From assembly GCF_040807025.1 (NCBI RefSeq), contig NC_090953.1, forward strand, positions 26,148,997-26,212,996: DNA of 64,000 bases, in the 5' to 3' direction. Source of the stretch: Struthio camelus (taxonomy: Eukaryota > Chordata > Aves > Struthioniformes > Struthionidae). The notes beneath the pieces were generated by a model. The model worked only from the letters and a program-made list of their open reading frames with translations, was not told the DNA's origin and made no database searches. The translations under genes and the position numbers were made by a program. Shown here piece after piece: positions 34,633-44,659 of the stretch. Position 1 is the first letter of the stretch. The number at the start of each line of letters is the position of its first letter.

Positions 34633-35523
34633 GGTGCAGGAACCAGAAGATCGCAGAGGTAGGCACTGCTTCCTCTCAGGCTTGTGCAAGGGGAGGGAAA
34701 AATATCACTGTGGATGCCCATTCCTGCATAGCGGAGGTGAGCAACTGTCTGGGAGAAAACAGGCTTACCTGTAAGGCAGTGGGGGAACCTGTGAGGGTGT
34801 GACCACCTTGAGAGCAGTGGTGCAGAGGGCACAGCGAGCTTAAACCTCGCCTGAAAAATGGGCTTGTTTCCCTCCCTCCCCACTTACAGCTTACGCCAGG
34901 CAGCTTTGGGTGCCACTGTTATTGCAGGTGGAGGAAACAAACGCTGCACGGTCCCGTGCAGTGGAGAGACCCGTGAAGGTGCTCTAACTCCATTTCAGTC
35001 AGTGAGAGGCAAAATTAAGTCGTCCATGTCACTCTTAAGCCCTTGTTGCTCTGATGTGTTGATCCATCTAAATATTGCACGGTGAACCCATGGTTTTCAC
35101 AAGCTGAGACTGAGAGTAGGCTTGATATTCTTAGGTTATGTGATCAAAGCTCACCCCCCCACACACACAAAGGAGTGCAGGGAGTCATTGGCTGGTTGGG
35201 GAATAGTACCTTGCCCCAGCTACTCCCAGGCCTATCACAGGAAAGCAATCAGCCCATCAGTGGCTCGTTTCCACAAGCACAGAAGAGTGCCGAGGCACAA
35301 CGGCAGGTGAGGGAACCCAGACAGCCTGCCTACTGAGAGAAGGGACACCCTGTCTGGGCTCCTCCCCGGGCTTTCCCAGGACAGCATCAACCCCATTGGC
35401 CAGGTGTGAAACCCATCACGATGAGTCAACAGGAGTGGATCTCTGGGACACCTTTTGCCCAGAGGGGAGGTTCTGTCTGGAGGTACAGGACACATTCTGG
35501 GATGCAGGGGAAGAGCTGTCCCC

Positions 35524-35643
35524 ACAGCTGTGTTCAACACGGTGTCCAGGCACTCTGGCCTGGGGCCCAGAGGTGTGCCCCCTCCCCTCGGAGCCCCTGG
35601 TCTTCCTGGGTAGGAAGGAAACCCAGGCCTCCTTGCATGTGGT
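35524..35643 (+). repeat. 120-bp direct repeat, copy 2, left arm
   Basis: Second copy of 34514-34632 in the same orientation, indicating an older local tandem duplication inside the arm. Confidence 0.85.
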
Positions 35644-35670
35644 GGTCCCAGTGATCGAGGAGGGCTGGAG

Positions 35671-36130
35671 AGGAGGTACCACCTGATGCCCAGCCCTGGG
35701 GAGGAAGCAGAGCTGCGGAAGTCCTGGAGCTCCAGCTGCCTCCCCAGGGTGAGGAGCCGTTTCTCCCTACTTTCCTCCGAGGGCTGGTGGCTCTAAGCAG
35801 TAGGGCTGGGACCTGCACTGCATGCAGGGTTTGAGAGGCCTTGAGTGGTGTAACCCCAGAGCTATGGCTGCAGTCCCCAGCGCCTGGTCATCAGCGTGGC
35901 ATCTGGGATATGCTGACACCGGAGGGTGGTTTGGCTCTCCCTCTGGTATCTCCATGGCTGGAGGGGAGGAAGGGAAGGGAGCTGTGTGGAGGCATCTAGC
36001 GATGGTGGAGTGCAAATGTGTCAGGTCCTGAAGAAGGAAGAGAAAGCAGAGAGCCCAAGAGCAGGAGCTGAAGGGGAAAGATCGCAAGGAACCCACGGCC
36101 CCCCTGGTGTTGAGGGTTTTGAGAAGATGA
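35671..36130 (+). repeat. Segment duplicated in the palindrome spacer
   Basis: Aligns by eye along its length with 38461-38945 (for example GATGCCCAGCCCTGGGGAGG, and GTGCAAATGTGTCAGGTC near the end), with substitutions and small gaps. It is diverged, so it predates the near-identical arms. Confidence 0.75.
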
Positions 36131-36240
36131 GGAAGAGCCTGGAGAGACTGGGAGGGGACAATGTGTGTGCAGGGGCTGGAAAGAGGAGGCGGAGCCAGTC
36201 TGTGAACTGGGACGAGCAGGAGGAAGGCATAGGCCTGCAT

Positions 36241-36312
36241 GCGTTGGTGGTATAGTGGTGAGCATAGCTGCCTTCCAAGCAGTTGACCCGGGTTCGATTC
36301 CCGGCCAACGCA
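36241..36312 (+). tRNA. tRNA-Gly (UCC), left arm
   Basis: 72-nt tRNA. Acceptor GCGTTGG pairs with CCAACGC, followed by discriminator A. The anticodon stem CTGCC/AGCAG region surrounds UCC, and the T-arm is GGGTTCGATTCCC. Internal A and B boxes are intact and TTTT follows at 36320. The sequence matches the vertebrate tRNA-Gly(UCC) as I remember it. Three identical copies are in the window, one in each arm and one in the spacer. Confidence 0.97.
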
Positions 36313-36319
36313 CGTGCTC

Positions 36320-36323
36320 TTTT
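36320..36323 (+). terminator. Pol III terminator of left tRNA-Gly
   Basis: TTTT starting eight bases after the tRNA end. Confidence 0.75.
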
Positions 36324-36671
36324 CTTCTCCCAGGCGCCTGCAGAGGCATTTCCGTCTCTCCCATATGTAGTTCCTGCTAAAAGCAGCCCAGCTTTCCCCA
36401 ACAAGTTCGTGTTCCCTAGGGAAGCCACTCCCCTTAGCTTGGTAGGCAGCTGGGCTCCTCACTGTGCTCTCAGGCACCATACCTGTGCCCTGCTCTTCCC
36501 AGCACACACATCAGTCCTGCCTCCACACAACCTCCGTAAACCCTCGACACCCCCCACCCCAAGCATCTCTCCCTGCTCTGGATTCTAAGGGTGGAAATAC
36601 CCCAGTCCTGCTAGGGGTTCCTGCATGCATAAACCCACCCTCGGACTCTTCATCCATGGGGCTCCATGGTT

Positions 36672-36711
36672 CACGGAATCATAGAAGTGTTGAGGTTGGA
36701 AGGGACCTCTG
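36672..36711 (-). repeat. Short CR1 3' end fragment, left arm
   Basis: About 40 bp of the CR1 3' UTR block in reverse orientation (TTGAGGTTGGAAGGGACCTC). Confidence 0.75.
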
Positions 36712-37305
36712 CATTTGGGGATTACATAAGACATAATGTGGGATTTTCAGGGGAGGAACCAAAGGCAAAGGAAGGGAAGGATCTAGATGATTTGAGGAGG
36801 AATAAATGTGGGAAAATAGAGGGATATGCGGACAAAGAGGGGCTGGTTGAGCGTGAATGGGGCTGCTCAGTACACTTCTCTGGCCATGTCTTGCCTCTGA
36901 GCAGTGCAGTATGTCCTAGCTTCTTCTTAAATTCCTTTCTAACTGTTTTTCTGAGTGAGGGACTCCATTCTGCATGCCTTTGTGTGTGTGGAGGTCTAAG
37001 TGCCATGAACTGCAGTCAGACCACGGCGCACAGGGGCCTCTGTGTGTGTGTGGTGCCAGGAGCTGGAGAGAGCAGAATGAGTGAACTTAAGTGACAGCAA
37101 TGGGGCGGGGCAGGGCAGGGGGGCTGGTAGACCCCTGTGGCTGGAAGACCCCTGTGTCTGCGTTGCCAGCAACTGGAGCAAGTGAGGGTCTGATTGCCAG
37201 AAACTGGAACGGGAATGTGGGTCAGAGGGCGCCTGTGCCTGGGGTATGAGCAGCTGGAGCGAGCGAGGGTGTGCAAGTGAGTGTGCGATTGCTAGCAGAC
37301 ATCAA
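36712..37305. repeat. Inner-arm unit, diverged duplicate of 22640-23540
   Basis: The GGAAAATAGAGGGATA block and later GGTGCCAG...CTGGAG...GAGTGAGGGT repeats match 22840-23150. It ends at the palindrome junction. It carries several spaced copies of a CCAGNANCTGGAGCGAG-like motif (about 37055, 37165, 37195 and 37250). Confidence 0.6.
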
Positions 37306-37322
37306 TGGTAACCATGGTAACC
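37305..37322. repeat. Tandem ATGGTAACC at the left spacer junction
   Basis: Two exact 9-bp copies begin where arm identity stops. Confidence 0.85.
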
Positions 37323-37510
37323 TCCACCCTCAGCAGCTCTGCCGCTTCTGTCCCTTCCATGTGCTTTTGCCAAGGCAGGCATTGCTGAAGGAGGAGGGGG
37401 CCTGTCTCTCCTGGGCTCTGTGGGGTGCCTCACCCTGCCTGTGCATGCAGCTCTGCCTGGGCTCTTTTCTGGCAGGAGGTGGAAGGGCCTCTGCAGGCAC
37501 CTGGGAGAAG

Positions 37511-37514
37511 AAAA
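37511..37514 (-). terminator. Pol III terminator of spacer tRNA-Gly
   Basis: TTTT on the minus strand, starting eight bases after the tRNA end. Confidence 0.75.
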
Positions 37515-37521
37515 GAGCGCG

Positions 37522-37593
37522 TGCGTTGGCCGGGAATCGAACCCGGGTCAACTGCTTGGAAGGCAGCTATGCTCACCACTATACCACCAACGC
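37522..37593 (-). tRNA. tRNA-Gly (UCC), palindrome spacer
   Basis: The same 72 bases as the two arm copies, on the minus strand, with intact acceptor, anticodon UCC, A box, B box and a T4 terminator. Unlike them it is single-copy with respect to the palindrome. It forms an inverted pair with the left-arm copy and a direct pair with the right-arm copy, so recombination among the three could invert or delete the spacer. Confidence 0.97.
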
Positions 37594-38091
37594 ATGCAGG
37601 CCTATGCCTGCCTCCTGCTCGTCCCAGGCACTCTCTGACCCTCGCTGAGCTTTCAAGACTATCCCGGGAGTCTGAGAGGGGAGAAAGATGCAGCAGAAGG
37701 AAAAAGAATAGGAAGCAGCATTGCCCTGCCCCTGCCTCTTCTCCTGATGCTGCAAAAACTTGCAGAAGTTTCCACATAGGACGCCTCCCTTCCCATCACA
37801 GAAGCACGTGCATCTCAGCTCTGGCCCCGTGGGAAAAACATGCCCCTGAGAAGAAAATCCATCCGTCCCCAGAGGAGAGCATGTCTGTCAGGAAAGGTGT
37901 GAGCCTGTGTGGCTGGGAAAGGAGAGAGGGGGTTTGCACGCGCCCTGGCGACTCTGGGGGGAAGCTGAGGATGACTAGAGGGATGGAGGGTTCACCGGGC
38001 ACGCTGTTCAGCTGGAGGGACTGTGGCTGTGAGGCTTTGTCCAGGGCTGGAGCCTGGTCGCTCCAGGCAGCCCAAAAGGGGACAGGTGCCC

Positions 38092-38173
38092 CATAGTTGG
38101 CAGGATTCGAACCTGCGCAGGGAAACCCCCATGCGTTTCACGTCCATCGCCTTCCCCACTCGGCCACAGCTTC
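38092..38173 (-). pseudogene. Degenerate tRNA-Ser (UGA-like)
   Basis: 82 nt on the minus strand with tRNA-Ser layout: D-arm TGGCCGAGTGG (A box), a long variable arm, and T-arm GGTTCGAATCC (B box). The acceptor ends (GAAGCTG and CAACTAT) contain mismatches. The anticodon stem has two mismatches, and position 33 is G instead of U. The loop would read UGA. Pol III boxes are kept and TTTT follows on the minus strand at 38074-38077, so it might be transcribed, but charging as tRNA-Ser is doubtful. Confidence 0.8.
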
Positions 38174-38460
38174 CTGCCCCAAACCTCTCAGCAGCAGTGA
38201 TCACGTGCCCTGTGCAATGTCGTCCGGCCTGCTGCGAGTTCCAGGGCCAGGCTGCACTAGGGGGATGGGGGGGGGGGGAGTTCTCCTTTGCACTCTTTGG
38301 ACACACCACAGCTGGGCACGCACAGACCCACAGACGAGCGCATTCAGACGTGGGCAGCAGGCAGGAACATGAGGGCTGCAATACACCCCAACAGAGGCAC
38401 CACACCTGGGACTCCAGGGGAAGTGTCTCACTTACCTCCCAGTGCCTGCTGTGGAGTGAG

Positions 38461-38945
38461 GCGGACTGGACAGAAGGTGCCACCAGATGCCCAGCCCTGG
38501 GGAGGAAGCAGAGCTGGGGAAATCCTGGAGCTTCACCTGCCTCCCCAAAGTGCAGCGTCTTTTCTCCCTGTCTGCCTGTGAGGGCTGGGGGCTCTAAGCC
38601 CTGGGCTTGGGACCTGCACTGTGAAGGAGAAGTGCCTGCATGCAGGGTTTGAGAAGCCCTGAGAGGCGTAACCCCAGGGCTGCAGCAGCAGCCCCCAGCA
38701 CCTGGTTATCAGGGTGACACCTGGGATATGCTGACACCAGGGCATCGTTTGACTCTCCCTCTGGTATCTCTGTGGCTGGAGGGGAGGAAGAGAAGGGAGC
38801 CCCGTGAGGCATCCCGTGATGGTGGAGTGCAAATGTGTCAGGTCTTTAAGACGGGAGGGAAAGCAGAGAGAACAAGAGTAGGAGCTGAAGAGGAAAGACT
38901 GCAAGGAACCCAAGGACCTCGGTCCTGAAGTTTTGAGATGGTGGA
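38461..38945 (+). repeat. Spacer copy of 35671-36130
   Basis: Diverged direct repeat of left-arm sequence. See that entry for shared blocks. Confidence 0.75.
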
Positions 38946-39239
38946 AAGAGGAAACACACAAACAGCGCTGTCTGCTGGTGTGGCGGTTTGTGTGGATGGT
39001 GACCAAAACTCAAGTCAAGAGACTGATTTTGCCTGAAATCCAATCTACTGCTCCAGGGGTGGGTAGGAGGCATTTCTGTCACTTCCTTGGGCCTGGTGCA
39101 GTGTTAGGGGCAGCCACCAGGCTGTCAGGGGGCAGCAAAGGCAGGGCTGCGCCACAAGGGAGGACGAGCTGGGAGCCGCAGGTGAGCACAGCACAGGCAG
39201 TGGCAGGGCCCTTGGCAGCTGGTCCCAGCCCCTGCTAGC
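38946..39239. other. Spacer, unassigned
   Basis: No feature is recognised. Confidence 0.5.
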
Positions 39240-39567
39240 ACACAGCGTTGACATGGGAAGAGGTCTGTTAGTGGGACGTATATATACATCTATGTAATGT
39301 GGATTCCTCCAGCAGGGAGGCTTAAACACTCAGTCCGCCCAGTAGCTTGCCCCTGGATTCCTGGCATCCCCAACTGCTGGCACATGGACATACGAGGCCC
39401 CAGAGCCCGCAGCCCCGCTCCAGTTGCTAGTACAGGCACCCTCACACTCACACTCATCCTTACACACACACACAGAGCTCTCAGTCGACCCCACGGTCCC
39501 TCTCGCAGTTGGCTGGGACTCCCCCGGTCCCTCTGGTACCCAGCTCCCCTGGGGTCTCAACCTTAGA

Positions 39568-39606
<39 letters not shown>

Positions 39607-40382
39607 AGACAGACATACACTGAAGTGAGTCTCCCAGTCGACCCTCCCTGGATCCCACGGTCCCTCTGGCAGTCAGCCAGGACTCCCCTCACATGCCCAG
39701 TAGCCAGCTCCCCTGTGCTCTCACCCTTGGAGACACACACACATACCTGGCTCCCAGGTCACTTCACCTACTTGCCAGCTAGTCTGGCTTGATGTCTGCT
39801 AGCAATTGCACACTCACTTGCACACCCTCGCTCGCTCCAGCTGCTCATACCCCAGGCACAGGCGCCCTCTGACCCACATTCCCGTTCCAGTTTCTGGCAA
39901 TCAGACCCTCACTTGCTCCAGTTGCTGGCAACGCAGACACAGGGGTCTTCCAGCCACAGGGGTCTACCAGCCCCCCTGCCCTGCCCCGCCCCATTGCTGT
40001 CACTTAAGTTCACTCATTCTGCTCTCTCCAGCTCCTGGCACCACACACACACAGAGGCCCCTGTGCGCCGTGGTCTGACTGCAGTTCATGGCACTTAGAC
40101 CTCCACACACACAAAGGCATGCAGAATGGAGTCCCTCACTCAGAAAAACAGTTAGAAAGGAATTTAAGAAGAAGCTAGGACATACTGCACTGCTCAGAGG
40201 CAAGACATGGCCAGAGAAGTGTACTGAGCAGCCCCATTCACGCTCAACCAGCCCCTCTTTGTCCGCATATCCCTCTATTTTCCCACATTTATTCCTCCTC
40301 AAATCATCTAGATCCTTCCCTTCCTTTGCCTTTGGTTCCTCCCCTGAAAATCCCACATTATGTCTTATGTAATCCCCAAATG
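39240..40382. repeat. Unit paralogous to 53520-54480, crossing the right spacer junction
   Basis: Shared blocks in the same order include TGTTAGTGGGA (compare CATTAGCGGGA), ATGTGGATTCC, ACACTCAGTC, CACCCTCGCTCG (compare TACCCTCACTCG) and CCCTCTATTTTCCCA. The alignment passes base 39789 without a break, so the right junction is ordinary continuous sequence. Confidence 0.65.
39569..39602. repeat. (AC)17 microsatellite in spacer
   Basis: Uninterrupted AC run. Confidence 0.9.
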
Positions 40383-40422
40383 CAGAGGTCCCTTCCAACC
40401 TCAACACTTCTATGATTCCGTG
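40383..40422 (+). repeat. Short CR1 3' end fragment, right arm
   Basis: Mirror of 36672-36711. Confidence 0.75.
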
Positions 40423-40770
40423 AACCATGGAGCCCCATGGATGAAGAGTCCGAGGGTGGGTTTATGCATGCAGGAACCCCTAGCAGGACTGGGGTATTTC
40501 CACCCTTAGAATCCAGAGCAGGGAGAGATGCTTGGGGTGGGGGGTGTCGAGGGTTTACGGAGGTTGTGTGGAGGCAGGACTGATGTGTGTGCTGGGAAGA
40601 GCAGGGCACAGGTATGGTGCCTGAGAGCACAGTGAGGAGCCCAGCTGCCTACCAAGCTAAGGGGAGTGGCTTCCCTAGGGAACACGAACTTGTTGGGGAA
40701 AGCTGGGCTGCTTTTAGCAGGAACTACATATGGGAGAGACGGAAATGCCTCTGCAGGCGCCTGGGAGAAG

Positions 40771-40774
40771 AAAA
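40771..40774 (-). terminator. Pol III terminator of right tRNA-Gly
   Basis: TTTT on the minus strand after the tRNA. Confidence 0.75.
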
Positions 40775-40781
40775 GAGCACG

Positions 40782-40853
40782 TGCGTTGGCCGGGAATCGA
40801 ACCCGGGTCAACTGCTTGGAAGGCAGCTATGCTCACCACTATACCACCAACGC
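40782..40853 (-). tRNA. tRNA-Gly (UCC), right arm
   Basis: Mirror copy of the left-arm gene with the same 72 bases. Acceptor, anticodon UCC and both Pol III boxes are intact. Confidence 0.97.
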
Positions 40854-43691
40854 ATGCAGGCCTATGCCTTCCTCCTGCTCGTCCCAGTTCACAGACTGGC
40901 TCCGCCTCCTCTTTCCAGCCCCTGCACACACATTGTCCCCTCCCAGTCTCTCCAGGCTCTTCCTCATCTTCTCAAAACCCTCAACACCAGGGGGGCCGTG
41001 GGTTCCTTGCGATCTTTCCCCTTCAGCTCCTGCTCTTGGGCTCTCTGCTTTCTCTTCCTTCTTCAGGACCTGACACATTTGCACTCCACCATCGCTAGAT
41101 GCCTCCACACAGCTCCCTTCCCTTCCTCCCCTCCAGCCATGGAGATACCAGAGGGAGAGCCAAACCACCCTCCGGTGTCAGCATATCCCAGATGCCACGC
41201 TGATGACCAGGCGCTGGGGACTGCAGCCATAGCTCTGGGGTTACACCACTCAAGGCCTCTCAAACCCTGCATGCAGTGCAGGTCCCAGCCCTACTGCTTA
41301 GAGCCACCAGCCCTCGGAGGAAAGTAGGGAGAAACGGCTCCTCACCCTGGGGAGGCAGCTGGAGCTCCAGGACTTCCGCAGCTCTGCTTCCTCCCCAGGG
41401 CTGGGCATCAGGTGGTACCTCCTCTCCAGCCCTCCTCGATCACTGGGACCACCACATGCAAGGAGGCCTGGGTTTCCTTCCTACCCAGGAAGACCAGGGG
41501 CTCCGAGGGGAGGGGGCACACCTCTGGGCCCCAGGCCAGAGTGCCTGGACACCGTGTTGAACACAGCTGTGGGGACAGCTCTTCCCCTGCATCCCAGAAT
41601 GTGTCCTGTACCTCCAGACAGAACCTCCCCTCTGGGCAAAAGGTGTCCCAGAGATCCACTCCTGTTGACTCATCGTGATGGGTTTCACACCTGGCCAATG
41701 GGGTTGATGCTGTCCTGGGAAAGCCCGGGGAGGAGCCCAGACAGGGTGTCCCTTCTCTCAGTAGGCAGGCTGTCTGGGTTCCCTCACCTGCCGTTGTGCC
41801 TCGGCACTCTTCTGTGCTTGTGGAAACGAGCCACTGATGGGCTGATTGCTTTCCTGTGATAGGCCTGGGAGTAGCTGGGGCAAGGTACTATTCCCCAACC
41901 AGCCAATGACTCCCTGCACTCCTTTGTGTGTGTGGGGGGGTGAGCTTTGATCACATAACCTAAGAATATCAAGCCTACTCTCAGTCTCAGCTTGTGAAAA
42001 CCATGGGTTCACCGTGCAATATTTAGATGGATCAACACATCAGAGCAACAAGGGCTTAAGAGTGACATGGACGACTTAATTTTGCCTCTCACTGACTGAA
42101 ATGGAGTTAGAGCACCTTCACGGGTCTCTCCACTGCACGGGACCGTGCAGCGTTTGTTTCCTCCACCTGCAATAACAGTGGCACCCAAAGCTGCCTGGCG
42201 TAAGCTGTAAGTGGGGAGGGAGGGAAACAAGCCCATTTTTCAGGCGAGGTTTAAGCTCGCTGTGCCCTCTGCACCACTGCTCTCAAGGTGGTCACACCCT
42301 CACAGGTTCCCCCACTGCCTTACAGGTAAGCCTGTTTTCTCCCAGACAGTTGCTCACCTCCGCTATGCAGGAATGGGCATCCACAGTGATATTTTTCCCT
42401 CCCCTTGCACAAGCCTGAGAGGAAGCAGTGCCTACCTCTGCGATCTTCTGGTTCCTGCACCATCACATGCAGGAGGCCTGGGTTTCCTTCCCACCCAGGA
42501 AGACCAGGGGCTCCGAGGGGAGGGGGTGCACCTCTGGGCCCCAGGCCAGAGTGCCTGGACACCATGTTGAACACAGCTGCGGAGACACCGCACTGAATAC
42601 AGCTGCCAGTCAGCTCACCAGCAAGGCCAAGGAGCCCTGACACTCCTCCAAGGCTGGCGGGCCTGGAAGGCACATCTGAGGCAGAGCTTTGTCAAGGCAG
42701 AAAAGTCCAGGACCCTGGGAAAGAGGGCACTGCCAGGAAAGTGCCTGGGAATCGTTGCTCTAGCCTGCACCAGTTCCTAACATCACTTAATTCCTCGCCT
42801 CCCCTCGCCTCGCCTCCCCTCACCTCCCCTCCCTTCCCCTTCCCTTCCTCCAGCACTGGTTTGCAATAAAGCACCGCAGCTCCTGTGTTTGGTGAGCACA
42901 GGGCAGTTTGCAAGAGACAGAGCCAGTCCCTGAGTCCTTCCAGGTGATGGGGCATTCCCCCTTGGCAGGGTGCCCTGCCACAACACAGTCATGTAGGGCA
43001 GCAAAGGGCCAACAGGGTTGACTTGGTTTGGGGCTTCCTCCTTCCTCTGCCGCAGACAGAAATGGAGGTGCCTAAAAATGTCCATGGGATGGCAGCAAGA
43101 GAGCATCCATTGGGCTCAGGGGTCACTCTAGCGCAGCTCTTCAAGCTTGGCCTGGGCAGTGGCTCTGAGGAAGTGTGTCAGCAGCAGGTCACCAGCAGAG
43201 GTGGAACCTGCCTCTCCAGGGCAGAAAGCCACCGGGGGCTCCCAGGGCTCACCAAGCCTGCACAAGGAAAGCACTGTGTGCAGGAGAGGCACGTGACTCC
43301 AGGTGGAGGGGAGCCTTTTCCTGGCTAGGAGAGCATCAGACACTCATCCACTCGTTGGGAAGCAAGCGCTCCCAGCACAATGCAGGCAGGCAGGCTGCCC
43401 CCGGCTCTGGAGTTTCTGTCCTCCCCTGCAGAGGCAGCTCAGTTGGGCAAACACAAACTCCCCGCTTTCCCCTGGGTCTGTGCCAGGCAGGAGATGGTGT
43501 CATAAGGGCAAACCAAGGTGGCTTCAGCCCGGGCCCACGGCCTTGGGGCTTCCCGGGGGAGACTTTTTTCCTCTGTGGGACCAGGCCCAGGCAGGAGGAA
43601 TGGCAACCCCCCGAGCCCAAGAGCTGGCACGGTCAGTGCCTGGGAGTGGCAGGGAGGGCCCTGCCATCTCCCCACAAAGCTGCTGGGGGGG
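40854..43691. other. GC-rich tRNA-cluster spacer, right arm
   Basis: Mirror of 33403-36240. It contains the mirrored 120-bp direct repeats (about 41451-41570 and 42462-42580) and the polypyrimidine tract. No protein gene is supported. Confidence 0.5.
42791..42851. repeat. Polypyrimidine tract, right arm
   Basis: Mirror of the purine tract at 34243-34303. The G-rich strand is the minus strand here. Confidence 0.7.
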
Positions 43692-43763
43692 AGCAGAGTG
43701 GCGCAGCGGAAGCGTGCTGGGCCCATAACCCAGAGGTCGATGGATCGAAACCATCCTCTGCTA
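43692..43763 (+). tRNA. Initiator tRNA-Met (CAU), right arm, canonical
   Basis: 72 nt with the initiator hallmarks: A1-U72, three G-C pairs next to the CAU loop, and A at the start of the T-loop (ATCGAAA). It keeps U at position 8 (base 43699) and matches the standard vertebrate initiator sequence as I remember it. The left-arm copy differs from it at that one base. A T4 terminator follows. Confidence 0.98.
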
Positions 43764-43769
43764 CAGTCC

Positions 43770-43773
43770 TTTT
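43770..43773 (+). terminator. Pol III terminator of right tRNA-iMet
   Basis: TTTT starting seven bases after the tRNA. Confidence 0.75.
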
Positions 43774-44293
43774 GCCCAACCCCGCTCCCTGAGAGGTGGG
43801 GCCTCTCACTTTGGGCACGTGCACCAGCACTCCCCGCAGTGCTGCGCTCCAGGGCTGGTTGGTGGCTGTGCCGCTCCTCCTGCGTTCTCCTTTGCTTTCT
43901 CAGCATCTTCTCCCACCTTCTCCTTTGCTTTCTTAGCATCCAGGCCTCCAAAAGTGCCCCCGAGGGGCAGAGACTGCTGTGGATCACCAAGGCAGTGGAC
44001 CACAGAGAGGTCCCCCCACAAGAGTGTGGGTGTCCTGGGCACAAAGCTGTTTCTCCCTTCCCTTCAGGGAGCTACATCCACAGCTTCCTGATGGCGAGTG
44101 GGGCCCTTCACCGCTCTGCAGGTGGGGAGGAGGTGAAGGCTGGTGCTTGTTCAGGAAAGACAAATCCGGTGGACTGCAAGACCCGGGCGATTTCTCCTCT
44201 CCTCCCCAATCTCTTGGCTGCCACTCCCATCTGTAGGTCCAGCCAGGGGCAAGGCTGAGCACAGTTTCACAATGGGCACAATGTACATGCGTG

Positions 44294-44324
<31 letters not shown>

Positions 44325-44659
44325 AATACGCACACATGACCTGGCCACATGTATGAATGCAGACAGAGAGCAGTGCTTTTACAAGCACCCGTAGAAACAG
44401 CAATGGCACTCACACTGGCGTCACCACCACAAATGGCTCAATCCTTTTCTTCCTCTCGAGCTGGTCAGGACTGGAGTTCCACCACGGACACAGAGACACC
44501 CTCTCCTCTCTTGATCCACATACACACGCACACCCACAGGACTCTCAATTCGCAGCCCAGACCATATGTCCAACCAGAGTCCCCGCCTGGGGCGTGGACC
44601 CTGTTTATCCAGTTTCTTGCTCTGACCAGCTGAGGAAGCCAGGGGTATTATCACATCCC
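43774..44659. other. Right arm, no gene seen
   Basis: Mirror of 32435-33320, including the (AC)14 tract at 44294-44321. Confidence 0.4.
44294..44321. repeat. (AC)14 microsatellite, right arm
   Basis: Mirror of the (TG)14 at 32773-32800, with the same length despite the mutability of such tracts. Confidence 0.9.

Larger units (their letters stand above)
33403..36240. other. GC-rich tRNA-cluster spacer, left arm
   Basis: No protein gene is supported. It holds a polypurine tract and a 120-bp duplication, and 35671-36130 is repeated, diverged, in the palindrome spacer. Numerous open frames reflect high GC content. Confidence 0.5.
13131..37305. repeat. Palindrome left arm (more than 24 kb inverted repeat)
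   Basis: This whole stretch reappears as the reverse complement at 39789-64000. Paired coordinates sum to 77131 in the outer part, 77132 from about 25.6 to 31.5 kb, and 77094 from 31.56 kb inwards, so only two length changes are evident. One is a 1-bp homopolymer difference near 25610 and the other is 38 bp of minisatellite near 31540. Translations in all frames agree between arms except at one base in the initiator tRNA gene. The partner of base 64000 is 13131, so the true outer end of this arm may lie further left. Confidence 0.97.
37485..37625 (-). repeat. Spacer copy of the tRNA-Gly unit
   Basis: About 140 bp around the spacer tRNA-Gly matches 40742-40888 in the same orientation (flanks CTGCAGGC, CCTGGGAGAAG and CTCCTGCTCGTCCCAG) with few changes. 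The similarity extends beyond the tRNA gene itself, so this is a segmental duplicate. Confidence 0.85.
37306..39788. other. Palindrome spacer, 2,483 bp of asymmetric sequence
   Basis: Single-copy centre between the arms. It holds a tRNA-Gly(UCC) gene, a degenerate tRNA-Ser, a diverged copy of 35671-36130, a diverged copy of part of 53520-54480, a 12-base G run (38267-38278) and an (AC)17 tract. Its left edge carries a tandem 9-mer, ATGGTAACC, at 37305-37322. No convincing protein gene is visible. The open frames across it are translations of tRNA and repeat DNA. Confidence 0.9.

Noticed and set aside
37425-38096. 223-codon frame and neighbours containing NRTRVNCLEGSYAHHYTTNAC
   Set aside because: That peptide is only the translation of the tRNA-Gly gene. 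The frames are chance products of GC-rich tRNA DNA.
37306-39788. Palindrome as a fold-back read (missed adapter) artefact
   Set aside because: A fold-back molecule would have little or no asymmetric spacer. Here 2.5 kb of unique DNA with its own genes lies between the arms, and the arms differ in repeat copy number. Assembly error of another kind is not excluded.
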